A DNA stretch of 64,000 nt from assembly GCF_017569925.1 (NCBI RefSeq), contig NZ_CP050854.1, positions 4,092,001-4,156,000 of the forward strand. Reading direction: 5' to 3'. The notes under the pieces are model-generated. The model was given only the letters and a program-made list of their open reading frames with translations. It searched no databases and was not told where the DNA came from. Made by a program: the position numbers and the translations under genes. Source of the DNA: Brenneria izadpanahii. GTDB taxonomy: Bacteria; Pseudomonadota; Gammaproteobacteria; Enterobacterales; Enterobacteriaceae. Below, piece by piece: positions 44,433-53,812 of this stretch (its first letter is position 1; every line of letters begins with the position of its first letter).

Positions 44433-45713
44433 TCATTTTCTAATTTTGGCTCGTGCCATTTCCTGACGTAATTTGGCCACAACACCACTGACATGTTCAC
44501 GTGAGGCTGCTTGAGGACGAACGGGTTGCGTTGATGTTGACATGAGCGCCGAGCGTGATGCCAAACGCATTGCTTCAGGTTTGGCCGGGTGGGAAGATTT
44601 TCCTGCTGTGAACAATTCGCCATTCCGGGCGCGCTTTATCACCGTCAGCAGCCAGGCTGTCGGGTTATTCAGGTTTCCTCTGACCATCGTCTGAACAAGG
44701 CTATCCAACACTTGCCGGGCAGCCTCAGCAGGCAATGCGCAAAGCTGAGCGGTGATCTGTCGGCGATCTTCCTCAGCCATGCTGCGTTGCAGTTCGGCTG
44801 GTAGTTCTGGTACGTACGTTTTTTTATTCACACTGTGTGTGAAATTACGTACGTTACAGTTCGGTTTGGTTGAATCCTTGTAAGTAACTGATTCCAGAAT
44901 GAGTTCGGAAAACGAACTCTGTATTTCATTACCCGTTTCATGACTGAGTTCGGTATCCGAACTGCGCTTAAATTGACTGAGTTCGGCATCCGAACCGGGG
45001 GGATTATTACCGGGTTCGGTTATAGAAACATGGGAAATAGACTCCCTGAGGGACACGCGGTTCGCCATCTGCTGAGGCGTTTGTGGCGCTCCCAATCGTT
45101 CAACGATAGCTGCCATCTGCGAATGCTGATGACGCATTGTCGGGTCATGTTGGATGTCGGACAACACTGACCAGGCCGTTTGATTCACTGTACGGTTTTT
45201 ATGCTCACAGGCCGCAGCCAGCGTATCAAGCCAGGTCGGATCTAATGTCTCGGCATCACGGGCTGATAATGGTTCATCGTGTTGCGCATAGATGTTTCCC
45301 CGCACACGACCTTTATCGTCACGTACACGGCGACACAGGCTGAGCCAGCCGGTAAGGCGTAACATCAACAAAACGCGGCTAACGGTCTCACGGGATGCTT
45401 TGCCGTTAAATGGAGAAGCAAGCTGCAACTGTAATTCATCATAAGTCGGAAATACGGCCCCCTGATTCTGTTGCGCATACAGACGGATCATTATCCACGC
45501 CGTTTTATCCAGTGGCGATAAACGCGTGTCCAACAATAATCGGCGGGGTATGGAATCATGCACATTGCCCATATAGAGCAGGCCACTACGCAGATTCGTA
45601 ACATCGGCGCTACCCGTGTGTTTTTCCGCGCTTATTCGCTCCGCCATTCGGGCATTCATTTGCGCCAGTGTAAAGGAGATCAGGCTATCATCAGGTATTC
45701 GAGTTGTAGTCAT
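44433..45713 (-). CDS. STY4528-family pathogenicity island replication protein
   Basis: A 426-residue protein matching the STY4528 family of SPI-7 class elements. The N-terminal half (about 50-180) has a winged-helix-like region (SPLDKTAWIMIRLYAQQNQG, RETVSRVLLMLRLTGWLSL). A low-complexity middle carries repeated ELSQ/ELSH segments (about 235-265) encoded by DNA palindromes, and the C-terminal half has the AARQVLDSLVQTMVRGNLNNPTAWL block. The overall form resembles a replication initiator. It is separated from the partition genes by short unknown genes. Confidence 0.78.
   Translation of the reverse strand: MTTTRIPDDSLISFTLAQMNARMAERISAEKHTGSADVTNLRSGLLYMGNVHDSIPRRLLLDTRLSPLDKTAWIMIRLYAQQNQGAVFPTYDELQLQLASPFNGKASRETVSRVLLMLRLTGWLSLCRRVRDDKGRVRGNIYAQHDEPLSARDAETLDPTWLDTLAAACEHKNRTVNQTAWSVLSDIQHDPTMRHQHSQMAAIVERLGAPQTPQQMANRVSLRESISHVSITEPGNNPPGSDAELSQFKRSSDTELSHETGNEIQSSFSELILESVTYKDSTKPNCNVRNFTHSVNKKTYVPELPAELQRSMAEEDRRQITAQLCALPAEAARQVLDSLVQTMVRGNLNNPTAWLLTVIKRARNGELFTAGKSSHPAKPEAMRLASRSALMSTSTQPVRPQAASREHVSGVVAKLRQEMARAKIRK
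44902..45021. repeat. Iteron-like palindromes inside the replication gene
   Basis: Near-identical GAGTTCGG...CCGAACTC elements at 44,902-44,920, 44,947-44,964 and 44,980-44,997, with a half-element GGGTTCGGTTAT at 45,012. Spacings are 45, 33 and 32 bases. Two copies share TGACTGAGTTCGG. They make the repeated ELS peptide segments of the protein, but dyad symmetry and regular spacing suggest a DNA function such as an origin. Confidence 0.6.
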
Positions 45714-45852
45714 GGATTTAGCGGATCCTTAATCACGCGCCCTGCGCCAACAAATATGGCGAAGGAGTCAAACGGTAATCGTGCAGGCAATGCTGCACAT
45801 GGCTAAAGGCACTCAGTCCTGTACCCGGTACCCAGGCACAGGGTGAATGTCG

Positions 45853-46116
45853 TCACTTCCAAATTTCATTGTTGTAGCGTTCGTGGGTGAGTAACTCCCA
45901 GTCTGCGCCACTGTTACGGCTTAACAGCCGCCAGGTGGCCCCGACATTAATCTTTATCCAGGCACGCCCGGGGGCGTGCTTACCTTTTACATGGATATTT
46001 TTGTAATTTCGCTCGCCGCGGCGAAACTGCTGAACCAGCGCTTTCGCTTTTTTCTGGCAAGATGGCGGCGCAGAACGAGGGACCTGTAAACCGGGCATCA
46101 AGATCATGGGCTTCAT
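45853..46116 (-). CDS. Small basic ICE protein
   Basis: An 87-residue basic protein (KKAKALVQQFRRGERNYKNIHVKGK) with a Trp-rich C-terminus (WIKINVGATWRLLSRNSGADWELL). The C-terminal pattern resembles ParE/HigB-type folds only loosely. It overlaps the DUF2857 gene by four bases. No firm family. Confidence 0.6.
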   Translation of the reverse strand: MKPMILMPGLQVPRSAPPSCQKKAKALVQQFRRGERNYKNIHVKGKHAPGRAWIKINVGATWRLLSRNSGADWELLTHERYNNEIWK

Positions 46117-46736
46117 GCCGGCCTCCTCACCGTTCCTCTCTCGGCATGATTACGGACCGCCTGAATGGCTTTTTTGGCCGTGTTGGTATGAGGTACATCG
46201 AAGCCGCGTACCGCGTGCCACACAGCCGTAAGTGACACATCCATTTGCTCGGCGGCCAGCATCATGACATCCAGACCATCCGCGCTTGAGGGATCGTCAA
46301 TGCCTGCCTTTTGCCACTGGCGCCACAGCGTCGCATTTTCTTCATCACTGAGTGCGGCGCAACGCCCCTGGCGGATACTGATACCGGTCATACGCCGACG
46401 CGCGGCGACTTCAACCGTCGTCAACCCAAAATAGTGCTGCATCATCTCAATAGAACCCCCCAGCGCCAGGGCACGGTCAATACGTTGCATGCGTTGTTGC
46501 TCGCGACGCGCATGCTGCAGCATCAATGAGAAGTTTTCATGGTGGATTTGAAATGTCAGTACCGATACCGGGCTGTTCAGCAGATAATGCAGATCTTCAA
46601 CAGTCAAACCATGCAGCAGTTGCATTTCCTCTGTTGTCAGTCCCAGAGACTCACAACGGCGTATATAGCCGGACTTCAACTCCATAACCAACTGCGTTAA
46701 CAAGCTGTTGGTCGCCTGAGATAAGCTGTTACTCAT
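46113..46736 (-). CDS. DUF2857 family ICE protein
   Basis: A 207-residue helical protein with the DUF2857 pattern: LKSGYIRRCESLGLTTEEMQLL, FQIHHENFSLMLQHARREQQ and a helix-turn-helix-like YFGLTTVEVAARRRMTGI (about 107-125). This is a regular part of the replication/partition block of SPI-7 class ICEs. It may bind DNA; its exact role is unknown. Confidence 0.78.
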   Translation of the reverse strand: MSNSLSQATNSLLTQLVMELKSGYIRRCESLGLTTEEMQLLHGLTVEDLHYLLNSPVSVLTFQIHHENFSLMLQHARREQQRMQRIDRALALGGSIEMMQHYFGLTTVEVAARRRMTGISIRQGRCAALSDEENATLWRQWQKAGIDDPSSADGLDVMMLAAEQMDVSLTAVWHAVRGFDVPHTNTAKKAIQAVRNHAERGTVRRPA

Positions 46737-46868
46737 CGTTGGTTCCCCCCAGATATTCAGCCACCGGGCTCAAAGCAGTGAATGGCAAAAAAATAAAGCG
46801 GTAAGATAAGCAGGTCAGAAAAACAGGAGCCAGGGAAGGGTTACCCGTTGGCGATAATTGAATGCGCA

Positions 46869-47588
46869 TCACTGAACCTCCCGGCGATGACCAAGCGCGG
46901 CAGGCCCGGTTCCCTGTACACCGTGATGCAACCGGGCGTTCTGTCCGGCCTCATACCCCTGCCGTCGGGCAATATCGTCACCGCGACATGTCTTGAGTGC
47001 GCGTGTTTGTAACTCGCCCATTCTCTGATTCTCCATCCATGACACCATCAACTGGTGCTCCTGTTCAGAAACCCGAAACGTTGTAATGACCTGCCGAACG
47101 CCCAGAACCCATCCGGCCCGAAACTGCTCCGCTCTCGCACGGCGCGTAGTCAGTTTCAAATGCTTGTTCTGGGTTTTCAAATAGGCTGAAGTGGCATCTT
47201 TCAACTGACGGCTAAGCACATCAAACGCATAAGCGGCAACAGCCGGGCGTCCGCTAAAGCCATAGAACGTCACATTACGGCGATACCCGGACGGGGTTTC
47301 TCGCCAGGAGAAATACAGGCGGCACCCAAAGGCATGGCAAACGGCCCATGCCAGACTGGACATCCACTCGGGGAGTTTGCTCTTAGCCTCTGACGGCGCG
47401 CCCTGACTTGGGGCCTGCTGTATTGATGAAAGACTCGCATCCAGCTCGCTGATACCGTATTTTTCCATCAGTTTTTGCGCCCGGGCCAACGCCAGACCAG
47501 CCTCATGGGCATTGCTGTTGCTACGAGCCAGTTCAAGAAGTTTACGAACCAGTTTCACCAAGCGTTCTTGTCGTTGTGAAGAACTCAT
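46869..47588 (-). CDS. DUF2786-domain protein
   Basis: A 239-residue protein with the DUF2786 N-terminal region (KLVRKLLELARSNSNAHEAGLALARAQKLMEKYGI, described here by its ends) and a C-terminal part with conserved basic motifs (LKLTTRRARAEQFRAGWVLG). It overlaps the parB start by four bases. Found in the same place in related elements; no known function. A spacer of about 130 bases separates it from the DUF2857 gene. Confidence 0.78.
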   Translation of the reverse strand: MSSSQRQERLVKLVRKLLELARSNSNAHEAGLALARAQKLMEKYGISELDASLSSIQQAPSQGAPSEAKSKLPEWMSSLAWAVCHAFGCRLYFSWRETPSGYRRNVTFYGFSGRPAVAAYAFDVLSRQLKDATSAYLKTQNKHLKLTTRRARAEQFRAGWVLGVRQVITTFRVSEQEHQLMVSWMENQRMGELQTRALKTCRGDDIARRQGYEAGQNARLHHGVQGTGPAALGHRREVQ

Positions 47589-49357
47589 CGGTCATTCTCC
47601 TCTGTTGCAGGTACGTCACGCTGCAGCTCGCGCAGACGACGCATAACCCGGATAAGGCGCATCAGCTTGACGGCGTGAATGTCGTCAAGCAGCGGTAAGT
47701 CAGCAGCCCTCTCCGTTCCGATTAACACATCGCCCAGTGAACAACCGTCATGGTCGGTGTTGTCGGCGCCGGCAAGAGAGAGCAGAAAAACAGTAAAAGG
47801 GGAAGGTTGTTCAATACGCCCTGCCGCCAGATGCCGATCGGCCAGCTCATAGCCGGCCGCGTACAATCCGGATCTGTCAGCTTTGATTTCAGCTTCGCAC
47901 CCCGCGACTTCGGCCAGTTCGAAAGCCAGACGGAACGTCATTACCTGCAGATGTTCAATATCATCCTGCAGTGTTGGAATAGCCCAGATAGTGCCGACAG
48001 GCTCCAGACCCACTTCAGCAAAAGCAACCTCAGAATGTTCGGTATTATCTTGTTGTGGCGCCATGACCAAATGCGGGGGCTGGAATGGAGAACGCGTTAA
48101 TACCTCATCGTTGTCCGGTAAAGGGGCACTCCCAGAGGCACTTTCGGTTTCACCAGAGAGTATCGCTGGCGCACCGTATAAATCAGGCTGGGTCTCTACA
48201 CGCGTCGTATTGAAAGAAGGAGCCGTTTTCTCTTCCTGCGGTTCCTCCGAAGCGTTGTCCTGCTTACCATCTGAATCAAACAAAGCGCTGGCCAGGGCTG
48301 TCGGCGCAATATTCTGATCGCCCAGATGTTCTACGCCCGGCGATAATTGACTGTTTTTCTCCTCAGGAGATCCCTCTGACGGCAAGGAACCATCAATTTC
48401 TAAAGATTGTACCGATAATGATGTTGGTTCCCCCAAATGCTTACGCCGATTTTGTTCCTTTGGATCGAGCTCCAGTAACCAACGGTCATAGTTAAGTGAG
48501 GGATGTGGCAGTGCTTCTACGAGAGCACCAATCAGCTCGTCACGGAACATATCCAGTGAATACATTTCAGGAGCGTCGAAATGACGGCAAACGGCAGCAA
48601 ATACTTCATCAAAAGAGCGCATTGTGGAAACATCATTAGCAAAGAGTTTCCAGGTTTTTTCAGCGTCACTACGCAGGGAAAGCAACTGCCTGATTTGCGG
48701 CGCCCCCAGCCCTGACTCAAGTAGTACCGGCATGGATGGATACAGATACTTCACCGTATCTTCCATTCGGCTGATCCCCGAGAAATGTACTGGATAACCT
48801 TCCGCAGCAAGTAATGAAGAAAGCTCCCGGAGAGTGACGCATTTACCCAATTGCTCTTCATAAATAGAGCGAGCCTTTCTGATACCTAGCGCTTTTTCAA
48901 TGAAACTCAAGTCGCCACGCACGTCATTTTCGGCCAGATGTCCAATGACACAGGACAAACGGCCCGGCCACGGTTTGAACAAACAAGGAAAACGGTAAAA
49001 ACGCTCTTCCCCGGTTTCCTGCCACAGTTCGCACAGGATTTGGTAGCGAGTGTTGCCACCATCACTAAAGATATAAACCTGCGAACCGGCTTCCGGATCC
49101 CGGGTAACTTTTGGCACAGTGTCCAACCCTCTGGCCTGAATAGAAGCTTTGATTTCCTCATATTTAGGGTTACGGGAAGTTCGGGGATTGTCTGGGTTAG
49201 GTGCCAATTCATCCAAAGTCAGCACCATCGGCAGTTCACTAACAGGAAGCGGAGTGACTGAGGTTGTTTCAGGCTGCGTGCCCAACGCGGTTTTACCCTG
49301 TTGCAATAATGCGCTGCTAAGATCGAGTACCTTGTTTTTTGAACGCGCCATGCTCAT
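47585..49357 (-). CDS. parB: ParB-family protein, PFGI-1 class (TIGR03764)
   Basis: A 590-residue protein. The N-terminal ParB/Srx domain has LDELAPNPDNPRTSRNPKYEEIK-type motifs and YIFSDGGNTRYQIL (about 45-130). A helix-turn-helix region follows at about 160-215 (LRELSSLLAAEGYPVHFSGISRM). A long variable linker and a C-terminal helical domain complete it. It is about twice the size of chromosomal ParB, as usual for this class. It acts with the ParA at 51.3-52.2 kb to keep the excised element. Its target may be the repeated palindromes, which is inference. Confidence 0.85.
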   Translation of the reverse strand: MSMARSKNKVLDLSSALLQQGKTALGTQPETTSVTPLPVSELPMVLTLDELAPNPDNPRTSRNPKYEEIKASIQARGLDTVPKVTRDPEAGSQVYIFSDGGNTRYQILCELWQETGEERFYRFPCLFKPWPGRLSCVIGHLAENDVRGDLSFIEKALGIRKARSIYEEQLGKCVTLRELSSLLAAEGYPVHFSGISRMEDTVKYLYPSMPVLLESGLGAPQIRQLLSLRSDAEKTWKLFANDVSTMRSFDEVFAAVCRHFDAPEMYSLDMFRDELIGALVEALPHPSLNYDRWLLELDPKEQNRRKHLGEPTSLSVQSLEIDGSLPSEGSPEEKNSQLSPGVEHLGDQNIAPTALASALFDSDGKQDNASEEPQEEKTAPSFNTTRVETQPDLYGAPAILSGETESASGSAPLPDNDEVLTRSPFQPPHLVMAPQQDNTEHSEVAFAEVGLEPVGTIWAIPTLQDDIEHLQVMTFRLAFELAEVAGCEAEIKADRSGLYAAGYELADRHLAAGRIEQPSPFTVFLLSLAGADNTDHDGCSLGDVLIGTERAADLPLLDDIHAVKLMRLIRVMRRLRELQRDVPATEENDR

Positions 49358-50706
49358 GCCCTCCCTGCGCCAACATATTGCCCGTCAGGAAGATCGCTGA
49401 AAGCGGTATATTGCCCTTCAAACTTAACGCGGATGGTGCCTGTAGCTCCCTGGCGCTGTTTGCCAATGATGATTTCGGCAATACCCATATCCTGCGTATC
49501 GGCGTTATACACCTCGTCGCGGTAAACAAAAGCAATGACGTCAGCATCCTGCTCCAGCGCGCCAGAATCACGAAGGTCGCCGTTAAACGGGCGTTTATCC
49601 GCCCGGCTCTCCAATTGACGGTTCAGTTGAGACAACGCTACCACCGGGCAGTCAAGCTCTTTGGCCAACGCTTTAAGACTCCGTGAGATCTCAGAGATTT
49701 CCTGTGTACGGTTTTCCTGACCTGGGCAACGCATCAGTTGCAGATAGTCCACCATGATGAGGCCCGGCCGGCCATAAAGGCGGGTATAGCGTCGTGCGCG
49801 TGAACGCAGCAAGGCCGGCGTCTGGTAGCTTTCATCATCAATGATTAAGCGATCTTCCCAGGGCGTCATTTCCGCGACAGCCTGGCTGATCCGCGCCCAG
49901 TCTTCATCATCCAGTTGACCATTGCGCAGCCGCGCTAACGCTACCCGTCCCAGCATCGAAACAAGCCGTTGCAGCAACTGCGCTCGCGGCATCTCAAGGC
50001 TAAAACAGAATGCCGGCTTACTGGCGTCCCGAAGGGCGCCGACGCAGAATGAGAGCCCCAGAGAGGTTTTCCCCATGGAAGGACGTGCAGCGAGTAAAAT
50101 GAGATCGCCGCCCTGCAAGCCACAGGTAATCGCATCCAGTCTGGCGAAACCGGTCGGCGTTCCGGTAATGCCATTCCCCCCGTTAACCATTTCCAGATGA
50201 CTGGCCAGCGATTCAAGACCGGCAATCAGACTCACATTTTGCTGCGTTTGTGTCTGTTCTGACAGTTGGAACAATTGCTGTTCCGCCCGTTCGGTCAGTA
50301 CGGCCGCATCGGCACGGGGAACTACTGCTTCGACGCTTAATTCACGCCCTAACTGGAGAAGTCCACGCAGCCTGCTGCGCTCAGCAACAATATTGGCATA
50401 GGCAACAATGTTGGCCGCACTCGGCGTGTTTTTCGCCATTTCAGCCAGATAGGCAAATCCACCAACCGATTCAAGAGCTGTGTTTTGCTCCAACGAATCG
50501 GATAAAGTAATCAGATCGATTGGCTGCTGGCTGGCCATAAGTTGCCCCATCGCCTGAAAAATCCGGCGGTGTGCCGGCAGATAAAAATCGGTATCCCGGA
50601 TCAGCGGCAGCACATCATCCCAGCGATCATTATCCAGCATTAACCCGCCGATCACAGCTTGCTCGGCATCAGCGGAATAAGGTACGTTTACGGTTTGTTC
50701 TGACAC
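49354..50706 (-). CDS. dnaB: Replicative DNA helicase, DnaB family
   Basis: A 450-residue helicase. The N-terminal domain opens SEQTVNVPYSADAEQAVIGG; the C-terminal RecA-like domain has Walker A ARPSMGKTS (about 211), Walker B IMVDYLQLM (about 317) and the SRSLKALAKELDCPVVALSQLNRQLE stretch (cited by position, about 335-360). I chose GTG at 50,706 because AAGGGG lies eight bases upstream; an ATG-started extension reaches 50,730. Element-encoded DnaB is typical of this class and supports autonomous replication after excision. Confidence 0.9.
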   Translation of the reverse strand: MSEQTVNVPYSADAEQAVIGGLMLDNDRWDDVLPLIRDTDFYLPAHRRIFQAMGQLMASQQPIDLITLSDSLEQNTALESVGGFAYLAEMAKNTPSAANIVAYANIVAERSRLRGLLQLGRELSVEAVVPRADAAVLTERAEQQLFQLSEQTQTQQNVSLIAGLESLASHLEMVNGGNGITGTPTGFARLDAITCGLQGGDLILLAARPSMGKTSLGLSFCVGALRDASKPAFCFSLEMPRAQLLQRLVSMLGRVALARLRNGQLDDEDWARISQAVAEMTPWEDRLIIDDESYQTPALLRSRARRYTRLYGRPGLIMVDYLQLMRCPGQENRTQEISEISRSLKALAKELDCPVVALSQLNRQLESRADKRPFNGDLRDSGALEQDADVIAFVYRDEVYNADTQDMGIAEIIIGKQRQGATGTIRVKFEGQYTAFSDLPDGQYVGAGRA

Positions 50707-50716
50707 GGCTCGCCCC

Positions 50717-51271
50717 TTAGTCATGATCATCAGTGAGTGGATGATTCAGAAAAAAATCACAAGACGAACACACACCTAACCCTGTTTCACGGTTGACTTT
50801 GAGCCAGTAACAAAGGTTTCGGTTTTCGTCGACACAGGCATGGCTGTCTGTACAACCACACCCGACACAAGTGGCTTCCTGCTCAACCGCTACCGATAAG
50901 GCGCCAATTTCATGAAGCGCTGTAGTTAATATTGCGCGTAGCGCCGCTGAGGCGACCAGGATGAGGGGAGCATTATCATAGATTGCGCCTCCTCCAGCCT
51001 GATGGCTCCAGCCGATTTCTAGCAGAGGGGCTCCAGGGGAAGAAAACTCGCCCAGCGCCTGCTCGCGGAGTTCTTCTTCGCTATCAAGGTTATAGAAATC
51101 AATAAATCCGCGGGAAACACCCCATTCCAAAGACAATCGCTGGTATAACAACTCTTTGGCGGTTTCGTAATCGGGAGCGTCAACAAACGCAAAAATCTCT
51201 TCACATAAGCGAAGGGGATCTGTACTGCTGGCAACGGCACGCCACAACCGGTTTTGGTTATTTTTGCTCAT
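50717..51271 (-). CDS. ICE protein with C-terminal zinc-ribbon-like cysteines
   Basis: A 184-residue protein. The C-terminal part has CVGCGC, CVDENRNLCYW and CSSC (about 138-172), a pattern that suggests a zinc ribbon. The N-terminal part is helical with an ALRAILTTALHEIGALS segment. It is between dnaB and parA and overlaps parA by four bases. Unknown role; possibly a helicase-loading or regulatory partner. Confidence 0.68.
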   Translation of the reverse strand: MSKNNQNRLWRAVASSTDPLRLCEEIFAFVDAPDYETAKELLYQRLSLEWGVSRGFIDFYNLDSEEELREQALGEFSSPGAPLLEIGWSHQAGGGAIYDNAPLILVASAALRAILTTALHEIGALSVAVEQEATCVGCGCTDSHACVDENRNLCYWLKVNRETGLGVCSSCDFFLNHPLTDDHD

Positions 51272-52194
51272 GCCTGCACCTCCTTGTTTCCCATCAGAAG
51301 TGCGTCAAAGTCAGGCTTCCAATACGGAAATAACTCGCAGGCCAGATTATGCATAGTAACAGCAGCGGCCTGAGTGGATGTGCGTGTCGTCGTTCTTTCA
51401 AGACGGTGAACCGGCTGGCCGCAGGCGTGCCCCATCTTGTAGATTTCTAATTTTGGGATCAGGGTATTGAGGAGAGATACGTTGAATTGATCTGCACGAG
51501 TGTATAGGCCGTTGGCGATAATGTTGTTCAGGCTTTCCAGCGTTTGCTGGTCAAGGTTCGTGAACTCCATGCAGTTTGTCAGAATACGAATGTGTGGCAA
51601 CGAAATACCGTAGCAAGTCAACGGTAATAGCCCTTCCATCAATCCCAACGTACCACGCAAGAACTCACGAGTGTCCGGCAGTATAGGTTTAATCACACCG
51701 ACGGCAAATTCGGTGCTGGCCAGCAATATGAGTTCTAACATCACTGAAGCCGCACCTTTAGAATCGATGATAATGACGTCATAGCGCTGAAACAGAGGAT
51801 GCTGCAGCACATTGCGCAGACGCATACGACCATCAGGCGCGTGAAGCATGGAAGAAGACAGGCGGTCATGCGGATCGTTAGAAACAATAATGTCCAGATT
51901 TGGGATGACTGACCGTGAAACGATATTCTCAGGCTGATTGAGATCGACTGACTTCATCAACAATTCGTACAGGCCGCTGGGTGCCTCGTATTCCAGGGCG
52001 AATATACTACTTGCTGTAGGTTGAGAGTGATCACCATCAATGAGGAGAGTCTTTTTGCCCGCATCCGCCAGAAAACCGGCGAGGTTGGCACTTTGTGTCG
52101 ATTTTCCTTCGCCGCCTTTGGTTGAGACCATAGGGACGATTTGCGGCCGGGTACTGACGGAAGCTTCAGTGGCTTTAGTAACGATATTTTCCAT
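51268..52194 (-). CDS. parA: ParA-family partition ATPase
   Basis: A 308-residue ATPase with a deviant Walker A motif STKGGEGKS (about residue 20), LLIDGDHSQPTASS (about 48) and YDVIIIDSKGAASV (about 128). The start at 52,194 (MENIVTK) is preferred; the open frame continues to 52,326 but would cross the tRNA-Phe fragment. In PAPI-1 the homologue (Soj) is needed to keep the excised element. It is the last gene before the attachment site, as in SPI-7 and PAPI-1. Confidence 0.88.
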   Translation of the reverse strand: MENIVTKATEASVSTRPQIVPMVSTKGGEGKSTQSANLAGFLADAGKKTLLIDGDHSQPTASSIFALEYEAPSGLYELLMKSVDLNQPENIVSRSVIPNLDIIVSNDPHDRLSSSMLHAPDGRMRLRNVLQHPLFQRYDVIIIDSKGAASVMLELILLASTEFAVGVIKPILPDTREFLRGTLGLMEGLLPLTCYGISLPHIRILTNCMEFTNLDQQTLESLNNIIANGLYTRADQFNVSLLNTLIPKLEIYKMGHACGQPVHRLERTTTRTSTQAAAVTMHNLACELFPYWKPDFDALLMGNKEVQA

Positions 52195-52276
52195 GTGTAC
52201 ACTCGAATAAATTATTCGATGCGTACAGGGTCTACGGTACTCTACACACTGCGATATATTAACTTGCTTACAAAGA

Positions 52277-52325
52277 GAGGATTGAAAATCCTCGTGTCCT
52301 TGGTTCGATTCCGAGTCCGGCACCA
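52277..52325 (+). other. tRNA-Phe 3' fragment, element attachment site
   Basis: The sequence holds the anticodon arm with GAA anticodon, the T arm and the terminal CACCA of tRNA-Phe, but no 5' half is found upstream. It differs from the usual tRNA-Phe 3' end by one missing G before CACCA. SPI-7 class ICEs and P4-type islands often use tRNA-Phe. It marks the junction between the parA end of the ICE and the integrase end of the second island. Confidence 0.85.
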
Positions 52326-52488
52326 TAATTTAGTTTCAGGATGTCCTTATGCGTCCGTAAACGTTAAAAAATCAGTAAGTTAAAAAAAATCTGGAGTACC
52401 AATGGGTACTACCAGATTTTTTGACATCCGTAGTTTTTGGGGGCTTAATTGGGGGCCTGCCGGTTCGATAAACTATGGAGCCCCCATC
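52326..52488. promoter_or_regulatory. Region between attachment site and integrase
   Basis: About 160 bases. G-rich runs (GGGGGCTTAATTGGGGGCC near 52,439-52,458) occur. This is where P4-type integrases have their promoter and arm sites; no clear boxes can be assigned. Confidence 0.3.
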
Positions 52489-53748
52489 ATGCCTCTGACT
52501 GATACCGCCATCCGCAACGCCAAGCCGCTCGATAAACCTTACAAACTCAGCGACGCGCAGGGCTTATACCTGCTGATCAAACCCAACGGTTCCAAGCTCT
52601 GGCATCTTAAGTACCGCTTCGGCGGCAAGGAGAAAAAGCTGGCGTTTGGCGCTTACCCCACTGTCACGCTGGCAAATGCCCGTAAGCTACGCGAGGAAGC
52701 CCGTGCGGTACTCAGTGCAGGCGACGATCCCGGCGTAAAAAAACAGCAGGACAAGCAGGCGAGAAAAAACGGCAATACCTTTGAAGAGATCGCCCGCAAG
52801 TGGGTGGCGGGTAATATCCGTTGGACTGAAGCCCATGCCGCCAAAGCCCTGCGCTCGCTGGAACTGCACGTCTTTCCGCTGATCGGTAAATTCCCCGTTA
52901 CCGGCCTGAAAACGGCCGATCTGCTAATCCCGCTGCGGGTGGCGGAGAGAAAAGGCAATCTGGAAACCGCCGCGCGGATACAGCAGCGCACCACGGCGAT
53001 CATGCGCTATGCGGTACAGGAAGGACTCATCGCCAGCAACCCCGCCAACGATCTGGCCGGAGCCATTGCGCCGCCGCCAAAAAACCACTACCCCGCCCTA
53101 CCGCTGGAGAAGCTGCCGGAGATGGTGGAACGGATCGAAGGCTATTCCGGCAGATTACTAACCCGGCTGGCAGTGCAGCTTAACCTGCTGATCTTTATTC
53201 GCTCCAGCGAGCTACGCTTTGCCCGCTGGACGGAGATCGATCTGGATGGCGCAATGTGGACCATCCCCGCGCAACGTGAACCCATTCCGGGCGTGCGTTA
53301 TTCAGAGCGCGGCGCGAAGATGAAAACACCGCATCTGGTGCCGCTGTCAACACAGACGGTAACTGTACTGAAGCAGCTAAAACTGCTGTCCGGTAGCAGT
53401 GAGTTGCTGTTTCCCGGCGACCACGATCCGCGTAAACCGATGAGCGAAAACACCATCAACAAGGCGCTGCGCACGATGGGCTATGACACGCAGGTGGACG
53501 TTTGCGGTCATGGTTTCCGCACGATGGCCTGTAGCGCGCTGATTGAGTCCGGTCGCTGGTCAAAAGACGCCGTGGAGCGGCAGATGAGCCATCAGGAGCG
53601 CAACCACGTCCGCGCCGCCTATATCCACAAAGCGGAGCACCTCGACGAACGCACGCAGATGATGCAATGGTGGTCAGACTATCTCGACGCCTGCCGGCAG
53701 AAATTCATCCCGGCTTACCGTTTTGAGAGGCATATTCAGGTTGCCTGA
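52489..53748 (+). CDS. int: P4-type tyrosine integrase of the second island
   Basis: A 419-residue integrase. The N-terminal arm-binding domain has the family signature MPLTDTAIRNAKPLDKPYKL and SDAQGLYLLIKP. Catalytic residues are Arg in IRSSELRFARW (about 245), Lys near MKTPHLVP, His-x-x-Arg in CGHGFRTMACS (about 343), His in SHQERNHVR (about 365) and Tyr in AAYIHKAEHLDER (about 374). I use the start at 52,489, where the family N-terminus begins; the frame opens earlier at 52,402. Adjacent to the tRNA-Phe fragment, pointing away from it, as usual for islands. Confidence 0.92.
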   Translation: MPLTDTAIRNAKPLDKPYKLSDAQGLYLLIKPNGSKLWHLKYRFGGKEKKLAFGAYPTVTLANARKLREEARAVLSAGDDPGVKKQQDKQARKNGNTFEEIARKWVAGNIRWTEAHAAKALRSLELHVFPLIGKFPVTGLKTADLLIPLRVAERKGNLETAARIQQRTTAIMRYAVQEGLIASNPANDLAGAIAPPPKNHYPALPLEKLPEMVERIEGYSGRLLTRLAVQLNLLIFIRSSELRFARWTEIDLDGAMWTIPAQREPIPGVRYSERGAKMKTPHLVPLSTQTVTVLKQLKLLSGSSELLFPGDHDPRKPMSENTINKALRTMGYDTQVDVCGHGFRTMACSALIESGRWSKDAVERQMSHQERNHVRAAYIHKAEHLDERTQMMQWWSDYLDACRQKFIPAYRFERHIQVA

Positions 53749-53769
53749 ACCCGCGACTGATTGACGCCG

Positions 53770-53812
53770 AAAAGCAGATCTTTGCGCCAGTGGATCTGCT
53801 TTTTTATTTGCA
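53770..53812 (+). terminator. Rho-independent terminator after the integrase
   Basis: AAAAGCAGATC and GATCTGCTTTT (53,770-53,780 with 53,793-53,803) with a T-rich tail, 20 bases past the integrase stop. Confidence 0.8.

Noticed and set aside
52402..52488. Upstream extension of the P4-type integrase
   Set aside because: The family N-terminus begins at 52,489; the extra codons have no similarity and no ribosome site.
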